Positions 7,966 to 19,713 of a stretch of DNA of 64,000 nt are shown piece after piece (within the stretch, counting starts at the first letter, position 1; each line of letters starts with the position of its first letter). The translations under genes were made by a program, and so were the position numbers. Origin of the DNA: Nocardia iowensis. Its GTDB lineage: Bacteria > Actinomycetota > Actinomycetes > Mycobacteriales > Mycobacteriaceae. Where the stretch lies: the NCBI RefSeq assembly GCF_019222765.1, contig NZ_CP078145.1, positions 3,100,001 through 3,164,000 on the forward strand. The letters are read 5' to 3'. The notes beneath the pieces were generated by a model. The model did not search any database and was not told the origin of the DNA. It worked only from the letters and a program-made list of their open reading frames with translations.

Positions 7966-9120
7966 ATGCGACCGATTGATCGCGCGAAGGTGGTGATCGT
8001 CCGGGTACGCCGCCGGATCTGGAATCTGGGTGTCGGCGTCGGTGACACCGGGCCGGGCGGGCTGTATGTGTTGCTGGTCGCGCTGGCGCTGCCGTTGTGG
8101 AATGCCACCACATTGCCGGTCGGCCGTCTCGTGCTGGCGGCTTGCGTCGTCGCGGTGTTCGGGGCGCTGTTCGTCTGGAGCCAGTCGGATATGGCAGACC
8201 GTCCGATGGGCTTACGCATCGGCCTGCTGGCGGCCATGACCGTGGTCGCGGGTGCGGGATCCGCCGCTTTCGGCACCTCATGGGCGGTCACGCTGATGCT
8301 GACCGCGGTCGCGTGCGTCAATCTGCTGCCACTGGTGCTCGGTTCGATACTGGGTGTGGTGTTCGTCTGCGCCACGGCGTGGGTGATTTTCGGGCAGGGC
8401 GATGTCGCGACCGCGGTGCTCGGGGCGGGCATGATCGCCGTACTGCGTGGCCGGCTGCTGCTGGAGATCGTCCAATCGCGCACCACCCGGCAGGCGATGG
8501 CCGCCGCCGCGGTCGGCGACGAACGCCTGCGGATTGCCCGCGATCTGCACGATCTGCTGGGCAACAGCTTGGCCACGATGCTGGTGAAAGCGGAAGTGGC
8601 GCAACGGCTCGCGCATACCGATCCGGATACCGCCGCCGCGGCCGCGGCCGATGTGCAGCAGGTGGGACGCCAGGCCATGCTCGAGGTCCAGGAGGCGGTG
8701 CGCGGGTATCGGACCACCACCCTCGCCGACGAGTTGGAGCGAGCCAGACACAGTCTCGGTCTGCTGCGCGGCGGGCTGACGGTGACCGTCCCGGAGCGGG
8801 TGTGGGATCAGCGGGTGGACACGCTGCTCGGCTGGGCGGTGCGCGAAGCGGTGACCAATGTGCTGCGGCACGCCGACGCGAGCCGGTGCGCCATCACTGT
8901 CCGGGTGTTTACCACGCCGCCCGCGGTGGAGCTGACCGTGGACAACGACGAACAGTTCGGGCGCGCGTCCACCGGTGGCGGGCACGGGCTGACCGGTTTG
9001 GCGGAGCGTGCCGCGGAACTGGGCGGCACGGTGACCGCGGGGCCGACCGCCGACGGCAGCTACCGGCTGGCGGTGTCGGTGCCGCTGCCCGCCGCGCGAC
9101 CGGCAGAATCATCGGCATGA
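7966..9120 (+). CDS. Two-component sensor histidine kinase (HisKA_3/NarL type)
   Basis: A 384-residue membrane histidine kinase. About five hydrophobic segments fill residues 30-160. A HisKA_3 dimerisation domain follows with the phospho-acceptor in RIARDLHDLLG (H195). The HATPase domain has its N-box at REAVTNVLRHA (N298) and a G-box at GGGHGLTGL. This DesK-like layout, with no large extracellular domain, suggests sensing within the membrane. It is co-translated with the response regulator at 9117 (ATGA overlap). Its position inside the glycoside cluster suggests control of that cluster or of resistance to its product. Confidence 0.92.
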   Translation: MRPIDRAKVVIVRVRRRIWNLGVGVGDTGPGGLYVLLVALALPLWNATTLPVGRLVLAACVVAVFGALFVWSQSDMADRPMGLRIGLLAAMTVVAGAGSAAFGTSWAVTLMLTAVACVNLLPLVLGSILGVVFVCATAWVIFGQGDVATAVLGAGMIAVLRGRLLLEIVQSRTTRQAMAAAAVGDERLRIARDLHDLLGNSLATMLVKAEVAQRLAHTDPDTAAAAAADVQQVGRQAMLEVQEAVRGYRTTTLADELERARHSLGLLRGGLTVTVPERVWDQRVDTLLGWAVREAVTNVLRHADASRCAITVRVFTTPPAVELTVDNDEQFGRASTGGGHGLTGLAERAAELGGTVTAGPTADGSYRLAVSVPLPAARPAESSA

Positions 9121-9722
9121 TCCGTGTGGCGCTCGTCGAGGACCAGGCAACGCTGCGTGACGCCATTCGCACGCTGCTCGAACTGGAGCCCGATCTCACC
9201 GTGGTCGCCGACCTCGGTTCCGGGGACGGCGCGACCGAGGTGTTCGAACAGACCCGCCCCGATGTCGTGCTGCTGGACATCGAGATGGGCGGCGAGAGCG
9301 GGCTCGCGTTGGCGGAAGAACTCGCCAAGCAGGCCGAGCCGCCATTGGTCATGATTCTGACCACCTTCGAACGCCCCGGCTACGTCCGGCGCGCACTGGA
9401 GGCCGGGGTGCGCGCCTACCTCACCAAGAACACGCCGGTCGGCGATATCGCGCAGGCGATCCGGGAGGTGATGGCCGGGCGGATGCTGATCGACGACCAG
9501 CAATTGCGTGCCGCGATGTCGGTGGGACACAACCCGCTGACCGAGCGGGAACGCGATGTCCTTGTCGCCGCCCGCTCCCACGACACCGTCGCCGAGATCG
9601 CCGCCCACCTGCACCTGTCGGTCAGCACGGTCAGCAACTACATCACCGCCGCGATCGCGAAGACGGGCTCCCGCAACCGCATCGAGGCCATCCGATTCGC
9701 CGAGGACAACGGATGGTTGTGA
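9117..9722 (+). CDS. LuxR/NarL-family response regulator
   Basis: A 201-residue response regulator. The receiver domain is at 1-115 with acidic pocket E8/D9 and phospho-acceptor D54 in VVLLDIEM. The LuxR-type helix-turn-helix is at about 135-198 (LTERERDVL, with VSTVSNYI as recognition helix). ATG 9117 overlaps the kinase stop by 4 nt, so the two form a cognate pair. The HTH lacks the common K-TV-H spacing but is otherwise normal. Likely targets are the adjacent biosynthetic or export genes; no repeated operator was identified by eye. Confidence 0.92.
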   Translation: MIRVALVEDQATLRDAIRTLLELEPDLTVVADLGSGDGATEVFEQTRPDVVLLDIEMGGESGLALAEELAKQAEPPLVMILTTFERPGYVRRALEAGVRAYLTKNTPVGDIAQAIREVMAGRMLIDDQQLRAAMSVGHNPLTERERDVLVAARSHDTVAEIAAHLHLSVSTVSNYITAAIAKTGSRNRIEAIRFAEDNGWL

Positions 9723-9750
9723 GTTCGGTCGTCGGCGAGCCGGACGATCG

Positions 9751-10692
9751 TCAGCCGGGTGCGGTCAGGGAGAGGGTTCGCCAGTAGTCGTGTAGCGCCT
9801 GGTCGATGGTGCGGGTGACTCGCCAGCCGAGCGTTCGCTCGGCGGTTTCGGTGGCGACTTCGAGCCAGATGGAACTGGTGCCGGGGGCGGTGGGGGCGGC
9901 GGGGGATTCGATGATGTCGGCGGGCACCTCGCTGATGGCGACCAGGCGGTCGACCAGCTCGCGTACCGAGAATGCCTGGCCGCGGCCGATATTCACCACA
10001 TCGGCGGTGGTTTGTGAGCGCCCCGCCGCGAGTACTGCGTCGGCCAGGTCGCGTACGTCGATGTAGTCGCGGTACGCGGCAAGGGGTGACAGTTCGATAC
10101 GTGCGCGGCCGGTGCGGTTTTCGGCGAGGGCCGAGCCGACCTTTCCGATCAGGCTGCCGGTGTGCACCCCGGGGCCGATGCTGTTGGTCGCCCGCAGGAC
10201 GATGCCATTTACCGCACCGCGGGCGCTCGCCGCCTGGACCAGTCTGGTTGCCGCTAATTTCGTTCGGCCGTAGGGGGATTCGGGTTCGGTGGGCACCGAC
10301 TCATCGACCCGACCCGTTTGCGGGAGCGGGCCGTACTCCATCACGCTGCCCAGGTGTACGTACCGTGGGCGCTGGTCGGGGCGTGCGGACAGTGCGGTGA
10401 GGATGGTGGCGGTGGCCGTGACGAACGATCGGTAAAGCTGCGGTTCGTCCAGACCCCAGTAAGAACCGGCCGCGTTCACCACCAGCGTCGGATTATGGTG
10501 GCGCAGTAACTCAGTCAGCGGTCGAGCATCGTCGGTGTCGAGGTCGAACGAACTGTGGTCGGCCTCGGTCGAGGGTCGGCTCGACACGGTGATGACCCGA
10601 TACCCGTTGTCCCGCAACACGGTGACAATATGCCTACCGACGAAACCGGTACCGCCGAACACGACGGCGACCTCTGGTGCGGAATCGGTCAT
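9751..10692 (-). CDS. NDP-hexose 4-ketoreductase (second copy)
   Basis: A 313-residue extended SDR with VFGGTGFVGRH at residues 11-21 and YGRTKLAATR carrying the catalytic Tyr/Lys pair. HLGSVMEYGP is the substrate-side serine motif. It resembles the enzyme at 5459-6379 in length and blocks but is clearly divergent. Two 4-ketoreductases in one cluster usually mean two sugars with opposite C4 stereochemistry. ATG 10692 is selected because it overlaps the stop of the 3-ketoreductase gene (ATGA). It is the last gene of the minus-strand operon of 2,3-dehydratase, 3-ketoreductase and 4-ketoreductase. Confidence 0.88.
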   Translation of the reverse strand: MTDSAPEVAVVFGGTGFVGRHIVTVLRDNGYRVITVSSRPSTEADHSSFDLDTDDARPLTELLRHHNPTLVVNAAGSYWGLDEPQLYRSFVTATATILTALSARPDQRPRYVHLGSVMEYGPLPQTGRVDESVPTEPESPYGRTKLAATRLVQAASARGAVNGIVLRATNSIGPGVHTGSLIGKVGSALAENRTGRARIELSPLAAYRDYIDVRDLADAVLAAGRSQTTADVVNIGRGQAFSVRELVDRLVAISEVPADIIESPAAPTAPGTSSIWLEVATETAERTLGWRVTRTIDQALHDYWRTLSLTAPG

Positions 10693-11672
10693 CGCGACCC
10701 CACACCCAGCACGGCCGCGGCCAACGCCATGGTCTGCAATGTCGCTTCGGCGCTGAGCTTTCCGAGATCTCCGCATTCGTGCGCGTCGGTGAACTCCGTC
10801 AAAGTATTGCCGAACTGATCGTCGGGCGCCAGGTCGAGCTGTCGTATCTCACCCGCGCGATCGAGGTGCACCCGGGGCGCGTGATCGTGCGGCAGGGTGA
10901 ACGCCCGCTCCACCGAGAGGCTGCCCTCGGTGCCGGTGAGGTGGTACTCGCACCGGTAGGGCGCGCCGATCGCGAACTCCAGATCCGCTTGCGCACCATC
11001 GGGATTGCTCAGCCGCACCGAGCCCGCGGAATCGACACCGGGGAAACGCGCGCTGCGCCGCAACCGCGAATTCTCGACCCGCAGATCAGGACCGAGGTAG
11101 AACAGTGCGGCACGGAGCGCGTAGCAGCCGAGGTCGGCGAGTGCGCCACCACCCAGGTCCGCGCGGTAGCGGATATCGTCGGGTGCCAGCTCCGGGATGG
11201 TGAAACGCACGGTGAGCCGGCGGATTCGTCCGATCTCGCCGGATTCGACCAGCGCGCGCACTGCGGCGTGCTGCCGATGCCGGGGAAAGGTCATGCATTC
11301 CATCAGTGTTCGTCCTTGCTGCGCGGCGAGGTCGAAAAGACCGTGCGCCGTAGCTATTTCGGAGCCGTCGGCGCAGGGCGACAGCATCGGCTTCTCGACG
11401 AGTACGTCCTTGCCCGCGAGCAGCGCCTGCTCGATCCAGGTGGCGTGCAACGCGTTCGGCAGCGGCAGATAGACCGCATCCACCGTGTCGTCCTCGAGCA
11501 CCTGGTGGTATCCGCCGGAGTTGGGCAACCCGTGCCGGTCCGCCCAGTGCGCCGCGCGCACCGGATCGCGGCTGCCGATCGCCACCGGTTCGGCGGCCGG
11601 ATGGCGCAGCAACGCGGGCAGCATCCGGCGCTCGGCGATCTGCGCGGTCCCCAGAATGCCCCACCGCAGCAT
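10689..11672 (-). CDS. NDP-hexose 3-ketoreductase (Gfo/Idh/MocA family)
   Basis: A 327-residue oxidoreductase with an N-terminal Rossmann domain (LRWGILGTAQIA) and the family VEKPM motif, whose lysine is the usual active-site residue. The C-terminal half is the Gfo/Idh alpha/beta domain. In deoxysugar pathways such enzymes (SpnN, OleW, KijD10) reduce the unstable 3-keto product of the 2,3-dehydratase, giving NDP-2,6-dideoxy-4-ketohexose. The 2,3-dehydratase gene lies just upstream. ATG 11672 is used; GTG 11681, which would overlap the preceding stop, is an equally plausible start three codons earlier. Confidence 0.9.
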   Translation of the reverse strand: MLRWGILGTAQIAERRMLPALLRHPAAEPVAIGSRDPVRAAHWADRHGLPNSGGYHQVLEDDTVDAVYLPLPNALHATWIEQALLAGKDVLVEKPMLSPCADGSEIATAHGLFDLAAQQGRTLMECMTFPRHRQHAAVRALVESGEIGRIRRLTVRFTIPELAPDDIRYRADLGGGALADLGCYALRAALFYLGPDLRVENSRLRRSARFPGVDSAGSVRLSNPDGAQADLEFAIGAPYRCEYHLTGTEGSLSVERAFTLPHDHAPRVHLDRAGEIRQLDLAPDDQFGNTLTEFTDAHECGDLGKLSAEATLQTMALAAAVLGVGSR

Positions 11673-11677
11673 CGGCC

Positions 11678-13117
11678 TCACCAACTCGCCAGCAGACAGG
11701 CCATCAGGCTTCTGGCCTGCACATTCGCGTAGTTGCTGTGGATGAGCAGATTGGTGATCTGGGCCGGTGTCATCCACCGGAACCCGGGTGGCTCGGCAAT
11801 CGGGAAATCCGCGGTGAGCAGGCGGATCTGGTAGAGATTGTCGGCGTGCTGGAACCGCCCGCCCTCCTCTGACTGCAATCCGCTGTAGCGCACCACGCCG
11901 AGGGCGCCGCCGATCACCTCGCGCAGGAACGTCGGTTGCCGATGCGCGGGCAGATCATGATGATTCGCCGGTTGACACTGCACCGAGGGCGCCAGTTCCG
12001 CGACATCGAGCACCCCGGCCTCCAATTTGGCGTTGACCAGCAGATGCAGCACGCCGTCGATCGCTTTGGCCAGGAAGACGGCCACGCCCTGGCCGACCGG
12101 AGCGAGCAGCGGCTGGGTCCACGAGTCGACCTCCCGCTGCCCCGCGCTCACTCGGGCGGCGACCACCCGGAAATACTTGCCGCCGACATGGGTGATCTCG
12201 TTCGGTCCGCGTCGCCAGTCGGCCACCTCGGCCAGCGGCATGAGTCGTTGGCGCAGTTCGTGCCGGGACTTGAGATCGGTGAGCCAGTGCAAGATTTCGG
12301 CCGTGCCGTGCCGGGCCGCCGCACTGGGATCGAGCCCGCGGGCCAACGCACGGGTGAACTCGTCGCCCCGTTCGGCCCGCGCCGCATCGATCCGCCACGG
12401 CACACACGCCAGCACGGTGCGGGCATCCATGTTGACGGTGTTGTCCTGCCGCAGCAATTCTCGGATGACCCCGAGGGTGAGCCAGCAGAAGCCGGGCATC
12501 GCCGAAACCGGGCCGGTGGCCTCCACGACCATGTTCCGATTGCGTTTGCGCAGAAACCACGCGCCCTGCTCGGACTGCAGCACATCGACCAGAACCGCTT
12601 CGGGTTTCGCGTCCAGAAAGTGTTCCAGATAGGGCACCGGCCGCCCCTGGTGCACGCGCAAATAATTGCTGCGCGTCGCCTGCACGGTCGGCGACAACTG
12701 GACGCCGCCGATATTGCCCGGTTCGGCCTTGGCCTGCATCAGGAAATGCAGCACCCCGTCGAATTCCTTGACGACAATACCCAGCACACCGATCTCGGGC
12801 TGGTTGATGATCGGTTGCTGCCAGTGTTCGACGAACCCGAAATCGGTGCGCACGTCCAGCCCCTCGATGGTGAAGAACCGGCCGCTGTGGTGGCGCAGAT
12901 TGCCGTCGTCGTCGAACTCCCACCCGACGAGCTCGGTGAACGGTATCCGGTCTACCGTCAGCTGTTCGGTGCGGCGGCACGCGGCGAACCAGTCCCGGAA
13001 CCCGGCGACCGAACACAACGACGTCGCGGTGACCGCGGCCGAGCGGGCGAACCGCCAGGCCAGCTCGTCATTGATCGTCGCAACCGACTGATGCTCGATC
13101 TGTGCCGCTTTCCCCAT
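11678..13117 (-). CDS. NDP-4-keto-6-deoxyhexose 2,3-dehydratase (EvaA/SpnO/TylX3-like)
   Basis: A 479-residue protein of the NDP-hexose 2,3-dehydratase family, which starts C2 deoxygenation. The family's tandem internal duplication is visible. The N-half has RIPFTELVGW, GRFFTIEG, QPIINQPEIGVLG and GVLHFLMQAKAEPGN. The C-half repeats it as LMPLAEVADW, GKYFRVVA, QPLLAPVGQGVAV and GVLHLLVNAKLEAGV. The frame continues to 13171, but ATG 13117 gives the usual family length. It is the first gene of the minus-strand sugar operon and is divergent from the epimerase gene, with a shared promoter gap of about 115 bp. Confidence 0.93.
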   Translation of the reverse strand: MGKAAQIEHQSVATINDELAWRFARSAAVTATSLCSVAGFRDWFAACRRTEQLTVDRIPFTELVGWEFDDDGNLRHHSGRFFTIEGLDVRTDFGFVEHWQQPIINQPEIGVLGIVVKEFDGVLHFLMQAKAEPGNIGGVQLSPTVQATRSNYLRVHQGRPVPYLEHFLDAKPEAVLVDVLQSEQGAWFLRKRNRNMVVEATGPVSAMPGFCWLTLGVIRELLRQDNTVNMDARTVLACVPWRIDAARAERGDEFTRALARGLDPSAAARHGTAEILHWLTDLKSRHELRQRLMPLAEVADWRRGPNEITHVGGKYFRVVAARVSAGQREVDSWTQPLLAPVGQGVAVFLAKAIDGVLHLLVNAKLEAGVLDVAELAPSVQCQPANHHDLPAHRQPTFLREVIGGALGVVRYSGLQSEEGGRFQHADNLYQIRLLTADFPIAEPPGFRWMTPAQITNLLIHSNYANVQARSLMACLLASW

Positions 13118-13233
13118 GCGCACAGGGTCGGCCCGGGTCTTCGAGAACCACTGGGACGCGGATGGGACCACCGCCGCCGCGGGTGGAGCGCGACCGGACA
13201 GATTCTCTAGCGCGCCACCCTAACCTCGCCGCC

Positions 13234-13878
13234 ATGCACCACGCAGACAGTGACACGGTGCGGCGACCGGGCGCCGAACCGCCGAGCGCGCCGCGCCCGG
13301 CGACCATCGTCGCGACCGAGCTCGGCCTGCCGGATGTCTACCTGCTGCGGTCACGTCGGTTCGCGGACCCACGCGGTCGGTTCCAGGAGCTCACGCGGAC
13401 AGACGTTCTCGAAGAGATCATCGGTTACCCGGTGCGTCTCGAGCAGGTGAACGTCTCGGTCTCGCACCGCGGCGTCATCCGTGGCATCCACGTGGTGGCG
13501 CGGGCGCCGGGGCAATCGAAGATCGTGACCTGTGTGCGCGGTTCGATGCTCGATATCGCCGTCGATCTGCGGGTCGGGTCCCCGACCTTCGGGCGTTTCG
13601 AGATGGTCGCACTCGACGACGAGATGTCGGCGAGCGTCTACCTCGGCCCCGGTGTCGGCCACGCGTTCGTGGCCACCGCCGAGCACACCTGTGTGCTCTA
13701 TCAGTGTTCGACGCTGTACACGCCCGGCAGCGAGCTCGCGGTCAATGTGCTGGATCCGCACCTGGGCATACCGCTGACCACCGGCTTCGACCCGATCCTT
13801 TCCGAGAACGACCGCGCCGCACCGACTCTGGCCGAACTGCTGGCTCAGGACATGCTGCCGCGCTACAGGCCGCAATGA
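13234..13878 (+). CDS. dTDP-4-keto-hexose 3,5-epimerase-like cupin (RmlC family)
   Basis: A 214-residue RmlC-type cupin. RGVIRGIHVV places the catalytic-type histidine at H86, VYLGPGVGHAF is the conserved cupin strand, and LYTPGSE carries the conserved Tyr162. NVLDPHLGIP matches the C-terminal DP motif. In deoxysugar clusters this family epimerises C5, or C3 and C5, of NDP-4-keto-6-deoxyhexoses and so makes L-sugars. ATG 13234 leaves an unconserved N-terminus of about 25 residues, and a shorter start cannot be excluded. The stop overlaps the ATG of the next gene (ATGA). Confidence 0.88.
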   Translation: MHHADSDTVRRPGAEPPSAPRPATIVATELGLPDVYLLRSRRFADPRGRFQELTRTDVLEEIIGYPVRLEQVNVSVSHRGVIRGIHVVARAPGQSKIVTCVRGSMLDIAVDLRVGSPTFGRFEMVALDDEMSASVYLGPGVGHAFVATAEHTCVLYQCSTLYTPGSELAVNVLDPHLGIPLTTGFDPILSENDRAAPTLAELLAQDMLPRYRPQ

Positions 13879-14891
13879 TGCCGGAGGACACTGCCGCGAT
13901 GGACGCCGTCTACTGCCAGCGCCCCGACCCCGCCGACCCACTCGCCGCGCTGCGGTTCGGTGAACGGCCGCACCCGGAACCGCCACCGGGCTGGACAACG
14001 GTGCGAATGCGCGCCGCGTCGCTGAATATGCGCGATATCGCGACCCTGCGCGGTGTCGGCGTCCCGTCGCAGGCCTATCCGCTGATCCTCGGCAACGACG
14101 GCGCGGGCACCCTCGCCGACGGTTCGGAAGTGGTGGTGCACGCATCGGTCGGTTCGGCCGGCTGGGCCGGACCGGAAGCTCGCGACCCTGATCGCGGGGT
14201 ACTCGGTGCCAACCATCAGGGCACGTTCGCGGGCTACGCGACGATCCCGCTCCGCAACGCGGTGCCCAAACCGCCCGAACTGTCCTTCGCCGAGGCCGCG
14301 TGCCTGCCGACGGCATGGCTGACGGCTTATCGAATGCTGTTCACCACGGCCGATATTCGACCGGGCCAGACCATCGTGGTGCGCGGGCGGCGTGGCCTCG
14401 GCAGCATCGCGACGGCGCTGATCGCGATGGCCGCCGCGGCGGGTATCGAGGTCTGCGTGCGCGCCGATGCCGCCGATCACGCGCTGGCGTTGCGCAGCGG
14501 CGCGACCGTGGTCACGACTGCCGACGAGCCCCTGCCGCCCGATCTGGACGCCGCGTTCGACGCCGGTATCGACGTCGCGGACTGGTGGTGGCCGATCGAG
14601 GCGTTGCGGCCCGGCGCACCCATTGTCTGCTCGGGTTACCGCGCGGGCGCCATCACGGCGTTCGACTCTGTGGCGGCCGCACGGGCGCTACACACCCTGG
14701 TCTTCGCCGAGCATCGCCTGGTCGGCTCCGGTATGGGCACCGCGGAAGACCTGGCCGCGCTGCTGGCCTTCCTGGTCCGTACGGGTCTGCGACCGACCAT
14801 CGCACACGAATTCGCCTTGCGGGACGCGATAGTCGGCGTGCGCGCCATGCTCAGCGCGAGCACCACCGGCAAGATCGTCTTCGCGATCTGA
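13875..14891 (+). CDS. MDR-family zinc-independent oxidoreductase (quinone-reductase-like)
   Basis: A 338-residue medium-chain dehydrogenase/reductase. It has the GroES-like N-terminus (RMRAASLNMRDIATL, LILGNDGAGTL) and a C-terminal Rossmann domain with VVRGRRGLGSIATAL instead of the usual GxGGVG loop. Structural-zinc cysteines are not visible, so it resembles quinone-oxidoreductase or enoyl-reductase relatives rather than alcohol dehydrogenases. It is co-translated with the epimerase, which ties it to the sugar or aglycone pathway, but the reaction is not evident. ATG 13875 overlaps the previous stop; ATG 13899 with GGAGG eleven bases upstream is an alternative. Confidence 0.8.
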   Translation: MMPEDTAAMDAVYCQRPDPADPLAALRFGERPHPEPPPGWTTVRMRAASLNMRDIATLRGVGVPSQAYPLILGNDGAGTLADGSEVVVHASVGSAGWAGPEARDPDRGVLGANHQGTFAGYATIPLRNAVPKPPELSFAEAACLPTAWLTAYRMLFTTADIRPGQTIVVRGRRGLGSIATALIAMAAAAGIEVCVRADAADHALALRSGATVVTTADEPLPPDLDAAFDAGIDVADWWWPIEALRPGAPIVCSGYRAGAITAFDSVAAARALHTLVFAEHRLVGSGMGTAEDLAALLAFLVRTGLRPTIAHEFALRDAIVGVRAMLSASTTGKIVFAI

Positions 14892-14892
14892 G

Positions 14893-15786
14893 CTATCTGA
14901 TCTGCGCCGCTCCGGTACCGAAACCGCACGGGATCGGGGCCTTGTGCTCAGGGTCGAGGGCGTTGAGCACCAGCTGGATCGTGACGGGGTCGGCGGGCAT
15001 CGTCATGTGTTCGGAAAAGTTGCCCGGGCAGAGATCTTGCAGCGTGATGTTGTCGACATCGGGACCGTTGAGGAACGCGGTGGTGTATGGCGTCGCGAAC
15101 TCGTCGAACTTGGAGGCGATCACCGTGTATCTGACACCGAGCAGTGTTTCTCCACCGCTATTGAGCTGTCGGATGAAATCCGACGAGGGCAGTTGTTCCG
15201 TGCATGCCGGGCACACCGCGTTGGTTACCGGTGGCGCCAAGGTTATCGGCAAGCCGATCAAACCCCAAGTGGTGCCGTGATTGTCCGGGGCGAGACCGAC
15301 AAGTGTATGGACTTTGCTCGCTCCGCCGAGGTTCTTCATATAATAACGGGGCAGCATGCCACCCTGGGAATGGCCGACGATATCGACCTGTTGCGCTCCG
15401 GTTGCCGCGAGCACCCGGTCGACGAAATCCGAGATCTCTTGCGCCGAAACGCGCAACGGCCCCACACCCGAAATCGTGCCGCCGAGGCTGCGGCCGAAAT
15501 CGAGCGCGTAGACGCAGTAGCCCGCCTCCGCCAGCCTCGGCGACAGGGCGAACCAGTTGTCCCAGCGATTCTCAAAAGTGCCGTGTGCCAACACAACTGG
15601 CCGCGGATGCGCGGCACTGGGCTTGCAGGACCAGTTGTCGGCGCCCGGCGGCGGTGGGACGACATCGACATCGGAGGACGCCTCGACCGCCGTGGGGCTA
15701 TCGGCGAAGGCGATGGCCGCCGATCCGAAAGTGAGCGCCAACGCGCACAGGCCGGTTACTTGAATTTTGAAAAGAGATACACGCAC
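14893..15786 (-). CDS. Secreted triacylglycerol lipase/esterase (alpha/beta hydrolase)
   Basis: A 297-residue secreted lipase. A hydrophobic signal peptide (VTGLCALALTFGSAAIAFA) ends near residue 29. LAHGTFENRWDNW is the oxyanion region and GHSQGG places the nucleophile at S140. Conserved cysteines and a C-terminal SEHMTMPADP histidine fit the actinobacterial lipase family with an EstA/lipase class 2 fold. GTG 15786 is selected because GAGG lies five bases upstream and the signal peptide then starts correctly; the frame otherwise runs to 15903. It converges on the MDR gene with no gap. Confidence 0.85.
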   Translation of the reverse strand: MRVSLFKIQVTGLCALALTFGSAAIAFADSPTAVEASSDVDVVPPPPGADNWSCKPSAAHPRPVVLAHGTFENRWDNWFALSPRLAEAGYCVYALDFGRSLGGTISGVGPLRVSAQEISDFVDRVLAATGAQQVDIVGHSQGGMLPRYYMKNLGGASKVHTLVGLAPDNHGTTWGLIGLPITLAPPVTNAVCPACTEQLPSSDFIRQLNSGGETLLGVRYTVIASKFDEFATPYTTAFLNGPDVDNITLQDLCPGNFSEHMTMPADPVTIQLVLNALDPEHKAPIPCGFGTGAAQIR

Positions 15787-15953
15787 TGGGCCCTCATCTC
15801 CGATTCGACGGTAATGCTGCCGCGATATCGGCGGTCCATGTTCCACACTGAATCCTGGAACGCTGATGCTGCAAGGCAAGCAAGAATCGCTGGACTCTGT
15901 CAATGGCCAGTTGGGCGAATATCGGGTAAACGTACCTGCCGGTGATGCGGCGA

Positions 15954-15984
15954 CACCCCGCGAGCTATGTGAGCTCGCGGGGTG
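15954..15984 (-). terminator. Stem-loop terminator downstream of furA-katG
   Basis: A perfect 13-bp stem (CACCCCGCGAGCT and its complement) closes a 5-nt loop. There is no strong U-run, as is common in actinobacteria. It lies about 50 bp after the katG stop and before the lipase promoter. Confidence 0.6.
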
Positions 15985-16034
15985 CCGGAGGAGCTGTGGA
16001 TGACCAGCCGGACCGGCCGGTCATCGCGTCGTGA

Positions 16035-18712
<2,678 letters not shown>

Positions 18713-18757
18713 GTTCAGAAGTATGATCGATTCAAGTCTTTTCCGTGCCGGATTCGG
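18713..18757 (-). promoter_or_regulatory. furA promoter/operator region
   Basis: This is an AT-rich patch in GC-rich surroundings, directly upstream of furA. Read on the minus strand it contains ATATCC, ACTTGAATCGATC and the -10-like CATACT at 18725-18720. An AT-rich element at this place binds FurA in mycobacteria. The assignment here rests on position and composition. Confidence 0.5.
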
Positions 18758-18865
18758 ATATTTTGCTCTCCAGCCGCTTGCCGGTGCTGCGTGTTCGATT
18801 CGAGAAGGCCACGAAAGCGGTTGGTGCGCGCGGAGTTCGGGGCAGGTCCGGCGTCGGCCGAGTGG

Positions 18866-19468
18866 TCACTCGCCGTGGAGGCCGAGGCCGTGTAGTTCCA
18901 GCGCGGCCAGTTGGCGGATTGTGGTGTCGTCGCCGCGACGCCAGGCGTCTACCGCGTGCGGGTCGAGACGGTCGAGCGTGCGGAGGGGTTGGTTGGCGAG
19001 GGCGCGCAGGGCGAGGAGGTCCTGGCCGGAGGGGTCGGTTCGGAGGCGGGCCGCTACCGCGGCTCGGCGGATCCAGCGCAGACGCAGCGGCAGCCAGAGG
19101 AAGAGTACGAGGCCGATCGGGACGATCAACGAGCCGATGGCGAGCGCCATGGCGAGGTCGCCGATGAGGTCCTGCTGATCGCGTCCGGCCTCGGAGATCG
19201 TCCGGGCGGCCGCGGCGGTCCGTTCAAAGGGTGAGGTCAGCTCGTCGCCCACCATCGGCACCCGGCCCACCTTGTCACCGACAGCATCGAGATTGTCGGC
19301 CATGCCATTGCCAGCGCCCTCCAGTTTCTGCCCAGGAACGGCGAGCTTGTGCAACAGATCGTGCAGCCACAGGGCGACCCGGACGGCGGCGTACACCCAC
19401 GCCACCACGAGCAGATCCGTGACCAGTTGGCGGACGGCGACGGGTGTGCGATCGGCGTAAATCTTCAC
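18866..19468 (-). CDS. Conserved actinobacterial membrane protein
   Basis: A 200-residue membrane protein. Hydrophobic segments lie near residues 15-40 (LVTDLLVVAWVYAAVRVALWL) and 105-130 (LAMALAIGSLIVPIGLVLFLWLPL). The region between them is soluble with Gly/Asp-rich helical text (AGNGMADNLDAVGDKVG). A basic C-terminal tail ends in a repetitive Ala/Leu/Arg helix. The layout matches a common actinobacterial protein of unknown function. GTG 19468 is chosen because VKIYADRTPVAVRQL is the recurrent N-terminus of this group from memory; the frame continues to 19633 with low-complexity sequence. No function can be assigned. Confidence 0.7.
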   Translation of the reverse strand: MKIYADRTPVAVRQLVTDLLVVAWVYAAVRVALWLHDLLHKLAVPGQKLEGAGNGMADNLDAVGDKVGRVPMVGDELTSPFERTAAAARTISEAGRDQQDLIGDLAMALAIGSLIVPIGLVLFLWLPLRLRWIRRAAVAARLRTDPSGQDLLALRALANQPLRTLDRLDPHAVDAWRRGDDTTIRQLAALELHGLGLHGE

Positions 19469-19713
19469 CCGATCGGAATTCCCCGGTCGCTCGATCAAAA
19501 ACCGCGCCGGGAATTCCACGCGCACACTACGCATTTCGAGGGCCAGGGCAGTGGCCCCGGCCTCCACACGTCCATCACCTCCCCAGTTGTTCTCCAGTCG
19601 AGCCGACCGCCTACGTCGGGTTCTACTTGTCATGAATTCGATACATCGAAGTGCGGCACGCTACATCGCCGCCGTCCGGATCAAATTCGCGAAACCACTC
19701 CAGGAGCTTCGCC

